DNA of 64,000 nt. It comes from Asterochloris sp. CNOR1 (lineage: Eukaryota; Chlorophyta; Trebouxiophyceae; Trebouxiales; Trebouxiaceae). The notes below the pieces were generated by a model, which was not told the DNA's origin, did not search any database, and saw only the letters and a list, made by a program, of their open reading frames with translations. The stretch lies in the NCBI GenBank assembly GCA_963969365.1, contig OZ017756.1:868001-932000 (forward strand), given 5' to 3'. Shown piece after piece: positions 53,501 to 64,000 of the stretch. How positions within the stretch are numbered: the first letter of the stretch is position 1; every line of letters starts with the position of its first letter. Made by a program: the position numbers and the translations under genes.

Positions 53501-55762
53501 GATGCCCACCTTCCACAGCTTGAGATGCTCCTCCCAGGTGAGCTCCCGGACCTGGGTCACGCTGAGCTGGCGGGTGCCCCCGCCCCCGGGCATCACAGAC
53601 ACAGTGATGACCTGGTCCATGTCCCCCAGCACGTCGTAGCCAAGCAGCTTGCCCACGCTGCTGGCGGCGCCATTTTGCAGGGCGTCCAGGTCCTGCACAG
53701 GCAGGGGAGGGACAACTGTAAAGCTTCAAGCGGCTTCAGTGGGGGGCACCCCGGCTTTTGTGCTGGCAGTGCCACACTGCAGAGCTTCCAGGACATTCAG
53801 GACATGCCTGGGCGAGGGCTACAATGTCTGAGGTCTTTAATGGAGAGGCCAAGGCACAGAAAGGAGAATCAGGCCATGCAAGCAGGCCTGCAGGCAGCAC
53901 TGATGAAGGCCAGCGTGCCACGGGACCTGTGTTAGGCAGGATGGACTTGACCTGCAGGGCTAGTGTGGGGGGGTTTGCTTCATCAACATTGCTCACACAG
54001 CAACACAACATGCTGGCAGCAGACTCTGGCTGCGCACACATTGGGGCAGGGCTGCACCTTGGGCCTCCTTGCCATGCAGCTGCCCCTTGGGCTGCGCTTG
54101 CCCCAGCTGTGGCCGCCCACCCTGAGTGGCCACACATGCAGCGCTGTGCCTTCTGAAGCTCACCAGCTGCCCCTTGGCCGGCCCCTGCCCCGGCTGCGCC
54201 TGCCCCTGCTGCTTGAAGCTGAGCACCTTCTCCAGCAGCTTGTTGCGCTCCTCCAGCGCGACCTTTTCAATCTTGAGCCGGGACAGCTCAGCTGTCATCT
54301 CCTGCATGCGGCGCTCTGCATCCTGTGCCTTCTCCTTCTGGCGCTCGCGAAACCTGCAGCAGGAAGGTACGCACGGCATTCCACAAGGGCGCGGCGTTGC
54401 TGCCGAAGCTTGTGTGGTGCTCGTGTGGTTGGCTTTGTGGGGCATGTCGAGGCACGTGGCAAGGCAGTCCCAAGGCTGCGCAGCAGCGCAGCGCAGGCCA
54501 CGATGCTACACAGGAGCCCTGCAGAGCATTCTGCAGTGCTTTCGCAAGCACTGACAGTGCTGCCTCGTTCAAGACGGCACAACATGGTGGCCCCCTTGCC
54601 GCAGAGACGCTGCACCTTGGCGAGACCGGCACAAGCATGCTGGCTCTTCAGTCCAAGGGCTACATGCACCCTGACGTCTGCTGAGACCTACAACCCTGCT
54701 CCTGATGGTTACTATTGTATCGGTCAGCCTGCCAAGTCTGACAGGGGTACAGCACCATGCTTCCACAGGAAACCCTTTGTGGCAAAGCCTCTAAACTGCA
54801 ATGGGCACCGCGGTAGAGCCCACCCATCCACCACCCCCGCTTCTAGGCAGGATCAAGGGTAGGGTCTTCTCTCGTCTGCCTGGAAGCAGGAAGTGCTGAT
54901 CATGGATGGCGCTCCGCTGACTATGCATGGCCGGCAGAGCCGCAGCACCCAGCACACCATGCGATTGCTGTTTGACATGGGGCCTCCTGACCCTTCCTGT
55001 ATACAGCCATGCATGTGAATCACAAAACCCCACCGCTTCTGGGCACGTTTGTTCTTCTCTCGCAGCTTGGTCTTGGGGTCCTTCTTGGCCTCCTCGGCAG
55101 GGTCCAGCATGGAGGTGTCATCATGGTCCCCTGAGCTGTGAGAACCCCCGTCCATGCTGATGCCCGTGAAAGCATTGCTGCTGTTGCGGCTGGTCTGCTG
55201 CAGGAGCTGGCGCCCTGCTGGGATGCCTGTGGTGCAAGGGCTTGATGTAACCGTGAGTCATGAGGCAGGGGGTTCACATAACCACAAAATGCCTGGGCCA
55301 AGTTACTTGAAGTGAACTGGAAGTGACAATGACATAAGCAGTGATGCTGGCTGCCTGGGGGTGGGCCTAGCAGGGGACTCACAGCCTGAGGGACCAGCAG
55401 GGTCTAGTTGCAAGCAAGCAGGTACATGGATGCCCACCTGATCTGCCTCCAGCACGCCCTGCCATGTTGAAACCCCCTTCAGCATCCATGCCCAGCTGCT
55501 GTACCGCTCCGCTCTGGGTGAACTCAGCTCCTGGGGGCAGGCCCTGCCCGGCAGCCAGCCCCCCATTGCCCGGGGGGGACCCTGCTGCGAGGTGAGGTGC
55601 CCTCTGCTGGGCTGCCTGCTGCCCCTGCTGGGTGGCACTATTCAGTACCTTGAGCAAGTTGGGATCCAGGTCCAGATGGTCCAGGCTGGCGACCTCAGGG
55701 GGCACCAGGCTCGACTGAATGAAAAAGTCGAGACCGATGCCAGCAAAGCCATCAACCTCCAT
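50578..55762 (-). CDS. bZIP transcription factor B, paralog of bZIP A, 10 exons
   Basis: Exons (minus): 55438-55762, 55034-55226, 54164-54353, 53510-53692, 52786-53013, 52364-52504, 51966-52121, 51431-51673, 51028-51160, 50578-50744; 652 residues, phases consistent. The start at 55762 gives MEVDGFAGIGLDFFIQSSLV, matching the GLDxFxxxxLxxVPP start of bZIP A. After a Gln/Gly-rich activation-like stretch comes REKNKRAQKRFRERQKEKAQ, a basic region of N-R-x-A-Q-x3-R type split by intron 2, then a zipper (MTAELSRLKIEKVALEERN). The C-terminal half has the same helical blocks as A: LWKEYVNKLAILLV, GLTQEQKTELMHLRRYFF, ALQELYANLREDQLMLLQVA, FQLANIVVQTYP. A low-complexity end with an Ala run follows. 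Exon order and intron positions in the shared part largely correspond, so the pair arose by duplication and inversion. A nuclear DNA-binding role is firm; targets are unknown. Confidence 0.88.
53448..53525. repeat. Three copies of the bZIP B exon 4 end and donor region
   Basis: Plus text TTCCACAGCTTGAG at 53511-53524 is the real exon end (minus AAGCTGTGGAAG|GTGGGC). TTCCACAGCTTGG occurs again at about 53451 and 53472, with 21-bp spacing. Both copies have lost the donor. Confidence 0.75.
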
Positions 55763-56125
55763 GGTGGCACAGGAACAGCGTCCTTTGCAGCGTCTTCTCG
55801 GTGCTTAGTAAACAGGGCTGAGGGAATAAGCCCCTAAAGGAAGGTGAGCCTGAGAAAGCAAATTTATGTGATCGATGATCTGGATCCTGACATGAAAGCC
55901 ATGTGGGCTCGGCTTATGCATCTGAAAGGGCTGGCCTCGTGGAGAGTGCATCAGCATTGCTGTGAATTAGGCTTATGCAATTACTTCCACATACATCACT
56001 GGGCGGGCAGTCATATCAGAAGTTCTGAGGCAGAGAGCAACATCTTTGGCAAGTATGGCAGCCATCTTGCAACATACAGCGGGGTTCATCATGCATAAGC
56101 GGGAAGCGTGCATTGGGGTGTTGTT
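55763..56125. promoter_or_regulatory. Upstream region of bZIP B, behind the 3' end of the next gene
   Basis: 363 bp between two minus-strand genes. It contains an 85-codon open frame on the plus strand (55844-56098, first codon GTG) with no recognisable product and no splice context, judged to be chance. Confidence 0.4.
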
Positions 56126-59100
56126 TCACTGGCCCAGAATCTCATTGACTTGACCCAGCAGGTCAGTGACTTGTCCTAGGATCTGCAGGCCGCAAGGGGA
56201 GCCTTCAACATCTTGCCAACTTACGCAGATGACAATGATGAAGAGCACATGGCCGCAAATTCTACTGGGGACTGGCCATTCGCTTGCCATTGCCTGTGGC
56301 AGAGAGCAGCTCAAGGGCAAACAGCAGCGTCACTTGCAGAGCTGCGGGCCTTACATCATCCAGTGGACCACCCCTTGACAGATGTGCAAATGCTCGTACG
56401 AGAGCAGCACAGAGGCCTAAATGCGGCGTGCTGCCAGGCACAGGGGATGGTAAGTGTGCATGGTTGCAGACCTCTACATGATGTGTGGCCTGCAGCTTCT
56501 CAGCACACAGGCAACTGCACTGCTGCACTAGCAGACCTACAGGCCTCGCACCACCCTGGGGGCCATCCCCTGGCAGATTCGTCACTTGCAAAGCTGCAGG
56601 CCTCACATCATCAAGGGGGCCCCCGCCTGGCGCGCTGCCGTCGCCGGCGGCCCCTCCTGCAGACTCTAATTTGACTGGGCTGCTGCGCTGATTGCGCCCC
56701 TTACTGACCACGCCCCGGGCGCGAGTGGCGTCTCGAGAGTAAGGCGACTCGTACGTTGTGTTGGGCGAGAAGGCGGCATTGCTGCTGCGGGGGGTCTGCA
56801 GCCAGGAGCAGTGCAAGGTCGGCAGTGTGTGCAGATCTGGAGCATCGTGCAGGGCAAACATGAGCTGTGCTGCTGCTTGAGTTCATCTTGTGGGCAGTCT
56901 GCACTCAGAGCGTTCACAAGCCAGCACAAGCCCTCACGTGAAGCAGTCAGCTAACCAGCTTACTGTGCTGCGCCAGTGCAAGTCGTGCTGCTGGTTAATT
57001 GTCCAGTGGCAAGAGCAGCACATACTCTTCAGGGGTGCCATGGTCCAGCCAAGCAGCCAGCAATTCTCACAGTGAGCGGGCAGCCAGACAACAGCAGCAG
57101 GAATCGTGCTCTTACCAGTTTGCTCTCCATGGCTGTGGCCTTGAAGGGGTGCAGCGTCTCCCGAACAGCAACGTCTGGCCGATTGCTGTTCCAAGGCCGC
57201 CTGCACAGCCCAGGTTGGCGAGTCAGCGCTGGGACAAAAGGTGCCTGGACAGCCTGTGCCGCCCTGGGAGCTCCATGCTCCACAGGACTGACCAGTCAAC
57301 ACTGCAGGATGTGTGACTGTCCACCGTGACAGCTGGACCGGCAAGAGGGCACCCTCTGCAGAAGGCACCCTCACTGACCTTGCTGGTCCCTTATGCTGTG
57401 TCTGCCCTGACAACCACTCTGCACATGTCAGTGCAGCAGGATTTGCAGGGCAAGCTGCTGGACACACACTGACCTGGTTGGGCCCTTACACTGTGTCTGG
57501 TGCAGCAGCGGGTCCTGCACCACGCTGCCTGTGTGCCGCAGATTCTGCTTGCTGGTGGGGCTGCTGCTGCCCAGCTCTGTCATCACATGCCGTCTGTTTG
57601 AGTGGGATGGCCCACCAGCCTTCTGCCGCCGCGTCTCGCTCCTAAGGGCTTCTCTGGAGGGTGGGACGCCATCATCGTCATCCTCTGCAGCAATACTTAA
57701 GCCATTCAGCCTGGCCCCAGCCTTTCCTGTGGGGAGACCAATAGGCTTCTGACGCACAAGGGTCATGAGAGCGAGGCGCCACGCCTGAAACCTTCTGCAG
57801 CAACACTTGAGCTACTTGATAGGGGTTCATCTGTGGGTGTCCCTTTACTAGTCTGAGAGTCAGATGGCTCAGAGCCGTGATCAACTGCCTGCAATATCGC
57901 CCTTCACCCTAACACTGACAATGCCGTAGCAGCTCACAGAACTGATGTGCGAACGTCAGAACATGACTGCTGCTTGAGTCGCGGCCCTGAAAGTAGATGA
58001 GCTCCAGGACGTGGTGAACCGCAGCTCAGCATGCAGAGTGCCTGGCTGGTCAAAATCTCGGCACTGCAGACCAAGGCAGCTGCAGCCACAAGCCAGCAAG
58101 CTGCATCCACCGCTACCTGCCGGGGCTTTGCTGACGCGGGCAGTGTGCGGCCGCTGCCTGCTTGGTGGCGATGCCCCGCTGGTGGGCTGGCCAGCCCGGC
58201 TAGTGGCTGCGCCCCTGCGGTCAGGTATGAAGGCAGGCTCGAGCCGGCACTTGGTCTTTGGCTTGACGTTGCTCCAGTCCAGCCTGCAGGGCAGAGATTG
58301 CACATGCCCAAAGCTGTGCTTCACTCTGTGCTGGCTGCTGGCTGAGACATGCATGTCACAGATCCTCAGGGATGCACATTGCCTGCAAACACCGCTGATG
58401 CCAGTGTGAGTGTTCACAGCGTGTTGAAGGCTGGCAGAGTAGATGCTCAGTGGATCATCTAAAAACAGCTCGGCTGGCTGGAGGCCTGGATCTGATGAGC
58501 TTGCCTGGAGCAATCCAGCACCCTGACAGCATCTGACTGCACAGCACTGGGCCAGTGCTCACCGCTGCCTGCCAGGCATGCCCTCGGAGGAGGACGCTGC
58601 AGCAGTCAAGCACGCCCAGTGCTCACCGCTGCCTGCCAGGCATGCCCTCGGAGGAGGACGCTGCAGCAGTCAAGCACCTCTGTGGCACAGGGAAGTATGC
58701 AGCAACCCTCCTGTCTGCATGATCAGCATGCATCTGAAGGCCTTGCCTCAGGAAGGGGTCAACCTAACAGCATAAACAAGTCATGCTCACCGCTGCATGA
58801 CAGGCATATTCTGGGACCGCCGCCTCAAAAATGGCTTTGCAGCACTCCTCTCGCTGCTCAGCAGGCTGGCGTCCATTGTCACGTTGCCGGCATCGCTGCA
58901 CTCCGCCCTCAGCTGCTCCAGCGCTGCCGCATGTGCAGCCTTGCGTGCAGATGAGGGCGAAGTGGGAGCAGACTGCTGCCTGCAGCCAACTGGAATCAAT
59001 CAAATGCAGTCAGCTCACAGTCTGTGCAAAGACTGTTGCAGGCAAAGGGCAGGCAGTGACTTGCACACGATGCTGCAGCTGGGCTGGCTTTCTACGAGGG

Positions 59101-62100
59101 CACAAGACACAGGCACCGGCACAGCTGTGTACTCTGCAGCGGCCAGAGCAGTGAATTGCTGTTGGGACGGAGCTGCTGTCCAGCAGCAGCCGTCGAGTAC
59201 TACCTTGATTTGGCGCAGTGGGTGCACCATGGCACTGCCTGCACGCAAGTCCATCCATGTGGATGTCTCAAGCTCACCTTTTGTGAGGAGAGAATGGGGT
59301 CTTTGCATCAGAGTCCGCCCCTGGCTGCTGACACAACTCTTGCAGCGGGCCGCCGCCCTTCCTGCCTGAGGATTCCGCAACCTGACTCAAGCTGCTCTCC
59401 AGATTGCGGCCGCCCAGGGTGAGCTGCAGTTTTGCAAGCTGCAGCCGCTGCTCGGCCTGCAGGAAGGACAGCTGTAGAGGAACATCTCATACGCCTTGCA
59501 TGTGGGCCAACTTGAGCAGGCACCTGGCCTAAGTGATGCCTGCTGGCCCTGTCCACAGCACACAACACAGAAGAGAGTCATCAACCTTATGTGTATTGCA
59601 CCAGGCAGCTTGCCTTGCCAGAGAAGCAGCAGAAGACGGCGGCTACCCATGGTCTCCTGCCCACCTGCTGCAGGATGGTGTGCGTCCTGGGAACCTGCCT
59701 GCTGCCCGACGGCTCGCTGGAGCTGTGGTCCTCAGGCTGGGCCGGGTGGGAGGTGGCCGAGGGCGGGGTGCTCATGTGAGATGCCCATGAGGAGCCCCTG
59801 CCCGAGGGAGGGTCTCGCACCAGCGGCTTGGTGATGGGCAGCATCTCAGGGGGTGGTGCGGCCGCTGCCAGCAGGTCTGCCAGCTGGATCCTGCAGGGAG
59901 CCAAGCAGGTGCTAAAGGGCGTGACAGTTAGGGCAGCAGGCATGCAGGTCACAAGCAATGCACAAATTGCTTCTCTTGCACTCTGCAGACGAGCAGGGTT
60001 GACGGCAGCTGCGGAGGCAGGCCGGCTGGTGAACCAGTGTCAGTGTGGACATGTTGAAGGCTGGTGCTGGATGGCCATGCAGTTGAGGCTTCCATGATGA
60101 GGCTGATGAGACGCCAACCCAGATCCAGACCGGCTGACACAAATGCCAGCCATACCTGAGGAGGCTGACACCACAGCAGCCATGCAGCTGGGGAGAGGCA
60201 AGCTCAAATCTGCCCACCTGCGCACGCGCAGGTGCTGGGCTAGCTGTCGCTTGAGCACAGCATCAGATCCAGCTGGCTGCCTCTGTGGCGAGCCTGCAGG
60301 TGAACACGTCTTGCTTTCTTGGAAGCAACACGATGAAATCCAACCACTAGGCACTGCCATGTCCAAAGAGCTGTGTGCGGGGGCAGACAGCGGCTTGCAG
60401 TGCAGGCAGGCAGGCAATCATGCATGAGACATGCCAGGTGCTGCCTTGGGGCAGCACAGTGCTGATGGCCGTGTGGCCAGACAGGAGACCCTGCACAGCT
60501 TGACTGGTACTGTCATAGCACTTGCAGAGTGGGGTAGCAGTGCAGGCAGGCAGCACTGTGCACAACATGCCTGGCGCCGCCATGTCAGCCTGCAGCTCCT
60601 GCGTCTCCAGGATCTCACTGCACAGCATCCTGCAGGAGCGCTGGCGCAGTCTGTGCCGGACCTTGGTGCCCTGCAAGCAAGTTTGTGGTCACATGTGAAG
60701 CTGAGCACACAATTGTAGGCTGCCAAGCGAGAACAGGCTGCCAAGCAGGATGGCTGGATGCCTGAGTGCACCGTGGACGCAGGTTCAGCTGGACTGCCAA
60801 CCAGTGCCCACTGCGGTGCAGGAGGCAGCCCTCACCTCAGAACGCCTCCTGACCAGACTGTGCACACAAGATACTGGCTGCATGCGGCGACAGCTCTTGA
60901 CCTGTGCAAGCATTACACAGTTCTTCAAGGGTGTATACCTCAATAACAGCTCGCAGCCTGAGGCACAGCAGACAGAAGCGCTCCTGCTGTGCTGCCGGCA
61001 CCTGAAAGTGCTGCTGTAGGGCAGCAACAGTAGCCTCCCAAGGAGGTGTGCCCTGCTGCTGGTGCTGCCCCTGGGGTGCACCCTCATCTGCCACCACAGC
61101 TGTGGCCAGCTGCTGCCCCGGCTGCTGAAACAGCAGCTGCTGCTGCTGAGCAGCCTGGTGCTGCTGGGCTGCGCTCGACTGCAGCAGGCAAAGCTGCTGC
61201 AGCTGGTGCAGTTGCCACTGCTGCGATTGCCACAGCAGCAGCTGCTGGCACTGTTGCTCCGTCACAGGCGCTGCCAGCGGCTGGACTTGCCCCTGCGCCA
61301 GTGCAGGCGGCATATGCATGCTGCTCAGCACAGACTGTGGCACAGGCATCGAGGCCGCCGGTCCAGCCTGCCCGACTGCCAGCTGCGTCAGCCAGTGCTG
61401 CAGTGAGCTGCTTCCAGAGGGCAGTGACAATGTAGGCAGCAGGCTTGGCGGCAGTTGCAGACCCGGCAGCACCTGGGGCCCTGAGGCCATTGCAGCTTGC
61501 AGCGGCAGCAGCTGTTGCGGGGCCGCCACTGAGGCTGCTGGTCCCCCCAGCATCGCCTGCATGGGGACGTGCAGCTGGCTGCTGCAGGGCAGCTCCTCCG
61601 CGCTGGATCCCACCACGCCACGATCCCGAGCAGCTGCAACACAGTCGTTTGGCTTGCTATGAGGGCAAGCAGCATTGACAGTGCGTTGCCCAAGCTGCAA
61701 TTCTTGACACAAACAAAGGCCCATCACTCGCGGCATGCAGGCGGAGCAGGCCGTGCAAATGCAGCTTCACAGCAGAGCACACAGCCACCACTCACCAGAG
61801 CTGGCAGTAGTCTGCGCGTGCGGCGCAGATTGTCGCTGCTGGACTGCGTACCCCACCCTGGGCCTGGGTATGCGGCTGACAAAATCCCTCTTCAGCAAAC
61901 TCAAATCCAGACTGCCCCCTCTGGGCATGTCAGCTGCCTCAGCCACCCGCGACTGGCTGAGCGAGCTATCAGTTGACCTATATAGAGCGACAGGGTAGCC
62001 ATTTCAATGTATTTATACAGATCAGCCACGATGGGGATGTGACTGTGTGTCACCCAGCAATGGTTCCGCACCTTGAGAGCTGACATGTCACTGCCACCAT

Positions 62101-64000
62101 GCAAGTGCTAGTCAGCCTCCTGAGGGTTTCAGTCATCCAAACTCAAAGGCTTGATAAAATGCACAGTACAACAGCAGCACTCTCAGTGAGCTGCACGCAT
62201 GGCATGGCCTCGGCCACTCCTGCTGGAGACGATGCAGTGCAGGAGGTGCCCAGACTCACACTGAGTGCATCAGCCTGGTCGTAGACAGGGACACGAGCTG
62301 CCTGGAGGCGGCGCGGGACTTGAGACGCTGCAGTGCCCAGCGCTTGTTCCTGCCGACCACCAGATCACACTCGCCTGCATCCCGTGCCTCGTGCTGCTGT
62401 GCAGCCAGCCCCTGTGCGCCTGCAGGCTCTGGCTCCGTTGCAGCAGGCCACAGTGAGCCTTCAGCATCCTCATGGGCCATGGGGCCCTGTGAAGTTGCAG
62501 CGGTTTCACAAGGCTGTCTGCTCAGCTGCCGGTCCTGCAGCCCATCCACGGAGGTTGCTGCCCCCTCAAGTCTGCTGTCAGGTGCTGCGTTTGCCCCCTC
62601 GGCTGCTTGAGATTCATCAGCATCAGCCTGCAGGCTGGTGCTGGCCTCTCCCTCTGCCCTCTGCTGCACAGCAGGCCGCACTGGAGCAGCAGCACCATTG
62701 GGACTGCTGCCCACAGAGTCGCCATGGCTCCTCCGAGTGATCAGCCCCCGCAGGCTGCCAGGCAGCAGGCTCCTCAAGAATGCGTGCCTGGGAGAGCCGG
62801 TGGACTCATGTGCGTCGCTGCCAAGGGTGCGCTCAGGCCTGCTGGGCGATCCAAGCCCTGCTGCGGCAGCTGTGCCTGGCATGCAAGGCTCTGCCACGCC
62901 CTTGCGCTGGCCAGGCCTGCTGGCAGGAGTTGTGGATGCATTGCCTCCCAGGTTTGCTGCCGCTGCTGCCAGCGCACCAATCCCCTGGCCGTCCTTGCCA
63001 TCACTGGCAGTAGAGCTGTCATGTTGGCAAGACTCCATCGCAGCCGCGGCGGCTCCCCTCTTGTTCCCAGTGGTGGCAGCACTTCCAGCTGTTGTCGCTG
63101 CCTCATCCCCCGCCTCCACATAGCCCTGTGCTGGGGCAAGGCCGGCCTCTGCAGGCCTCTCAGCGGCAGTCAGGGGCCATGCGCCTGACAGCACCCGAGC
63201 CAAGCCGCGCTTGGGGCTCTCAGAGGCTGCGCGGGCACCCTGCTGGCCCCGCAGCAGGCGCTGCGGACTACCCAGCGGGGTCTGCAGGCTGCGACTCCGC
63301 CCAGGGAAACACCCAAGGAATAATGCTGCAGCCTCCCACTCTGCGTCCACATCTGCTGGCGGTGCAAGTACAGCGTCCCTGCCTGCACGCCCCTCGTGCT
63401 CTGGATCTGCTGGGGACAGCACCCCAGCCAGAGGCACATCCTCCCGGTGCTGCACAGCATGCGGCTTGGCAGCACCAGCTACCCAGGCAGCATGTGCTGC
63501 TGGTCTGCCGCTGGCCTCCAAGGCAAGCTGCCCCAGGGAAGGCCCGCTGAGCTCCTGCAGGCATGTGCGAGAGCAGCAGGCAGTCAGCCAGCCCCCGCCC
63601 GCGCATGTAGTCTCCGGCTACACATCACCCGACATCGACCAACACCTCAGAGAAGAAGTGTCAACCTTTTTTATCACATGCTTTGACATTGCCACAATGT
63701 GCCAGGCACCAGTGTCAGAGGCATTGATGTGTGCACCTGGCAAGACGGCGCCGTGCCGACCTCATCGCCACAGTCGGCAATATCACAGTCACCCGCTGTG
63801 CTCAGCCTGGGGCTGGCAAGTTGCTTGGCCAGTGTAGTGGAGCGAAGCCTCTCCAGGGCTTGCCGCTTGGGGGAGGGTGCTGCCGCCATGCTGCTGAGCG
63901 TGCGTTTTGGCGATGCCACTGGTGCGGCAGGTGGGGCATCCCCACCCAGAGGCGCTGGCGGCAGCAGCTGACACAAGGCACTACCGCCAGCATTGCTGCC
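56126..64000 (-). CDS. Long Ser/Pro/Gln-rich protein of unknown function, 5' end beyond the window
   Basis: Exons (minus, N to C): 63761 to the window edge, 62260-63554, 61796-61977, 61002-61633, about 60590-60670, 60218-60282, 59695-59890, 59278-59456, 58791-58979, 58117-58283, 57474-57726, 57116-57200, 56607-56795, 56126-56182; at least 1269 residues. No family was recognised. Visible parts: SPKRQALERLRSTTLAKQL; a 430-residue low-complexity exon ending RNKRWALQRLKSRAASRQLV; a Gln/Leu-rich exon (QQLLLWQSQQWQLHQLQQLC); basic helices (KVRHRLRQRSCRMLCSEILE, KRQLAQHLRVRRIQLADLL, AEQRLQLAKLQLTL); then basic, ordered-looking blocks LDWSNVKPKTKCRL, RPWNSNRPDVAVRETLHPF and FSPNTTYESPYSRDATRARG, and a hydrophobic heptad-like end ILGQVTDLLGQVNEILGQ. 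It could be a cytoskeletal or nuclear scaffold, but that is a guess. The exon near 60590 lacks a good GT donor. Confidence 0.7.
56330..56625. repeat. Copies of an exon end and donor in the last intron of the 3'-most gene
   Basis: The real junction (56590-56620, plus TTGCAAAGCTGCAGGCCTCAC|ATCATCAAGGGGGC) is repeated at about 56333-56368 (TTGCAGAGCTGCGGGCCTTAC then ATCATCCAGTGGAC) and, weaker, at 56523-56560 (CTACAGGCCTCGCACCACCC). On the minus strand these read as GGPLDD then a donor-like site; the first distant copy has GTAAGG at the donor. Confidence 0.85.
57369..57500. repeat. Downstream copy of an exon end with an intact donor
   Basis: Real exon end (57467-57500, minus CAGACACAGTGTAAGGGCCC then AACCAG|GTCAGTG) is copied about 97 bp further into the intron at 57370-57403 as CAGACACAGCATAAGGGACC then AGCAAG|GTCAGTG. 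Frame and donor are both kept in the copy. Confidence 0.88.
58552..58830. repeat. Two identical 62-bp units plus the exon end they derive from
   Basis: 58552-58613 and 58616-58677 are identical 62-mers at a 64-bp period (CCAGTGCTCACCGCTGCCTG ...). Their first half matches the real exon end and donor at 58781-58806 (ATGCTCACCGCTGCATGACAGG). On the minus strand each copy retains CAGGCAGCG|GTGAGC, an intact donor in the same phase. Confidence 0.93.

Noticed and set aside
55844-56098. 85-codon plus-strand frame between two genes
   Set aside because: It starts with GTG, matches nothing known to me and has no splice or promoter context.
62333-63837. Long plus-strand open frames, including 193 and 208 codons
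   Set aside because: They lie opposite the long low-complexity exons of the minus-strand gene, which splice in phase; no recognisable product.

Overview
The window is nuclear DNA from a eukaryote, most likely a green alga (Chlorophyta, perhaps trebouxiophyte-like). The evidence: every gene is split by many short introns with a very uniform CTGCAG| acceptor; coding exons are rich in Ala, Gln and Gly; gene spacing is tight; and the set combines a NEK1-like kinase, Miro, telomerase and a small protein with a plastid-type leader. TAA, TAG and TGA all end genes, so the code is standard. The organism assignment is inference. All exon models below were built by hand from reading frame, splice sites and intron phase; none rests on RNA data.

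Layout. 18-6451 (-) a 13-exon, multi-thioredoxin-fold protein disulfide isomerase relative, divergent over about 100 bp from 6556-17666 (+), a 23-exon NEK1-type kinase. 18090-21430 (-) a secreted protein resembling the bacterial head-GIN (DUF2807) beta repeat family. 22171-33345 (-) a telomerase reverse transcriptase with all motifs and very large low-complexity insertions. 33882-35838 (-) a SixA-type phosphohistidine phosphatase. 36141-36625 (+) a small, probably organelle-targeted, one-helix membrane protein. 36764-44849 (-) a mitochondrial Rho GTPase (Miro). 45389-49805 (+) and 50578-55762 (-) two paralogous bZIP factors, tail to tail. 56126 to beyond 64000 (-) a long Ser/Pro/Gln-rich protein of unknown function, cut by the window edge.

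Two features run through the whole window. First, many introns hold decayed or near-perfect tandem copies of the exon/intron junction next to them: the end of an exon plus its donor, or an acceptor plus the start of an exon, repeated 2 to 4 times. Ten junctions in six genes are listed. Second, at least seven introns appear to start with GC instead of GT; the GC donor was the choice that kept the conserved protein in frame. No rRNA, tRNA, CRISPR array, intact transposon, retrovirus-like element or telomere repeat was recognised.
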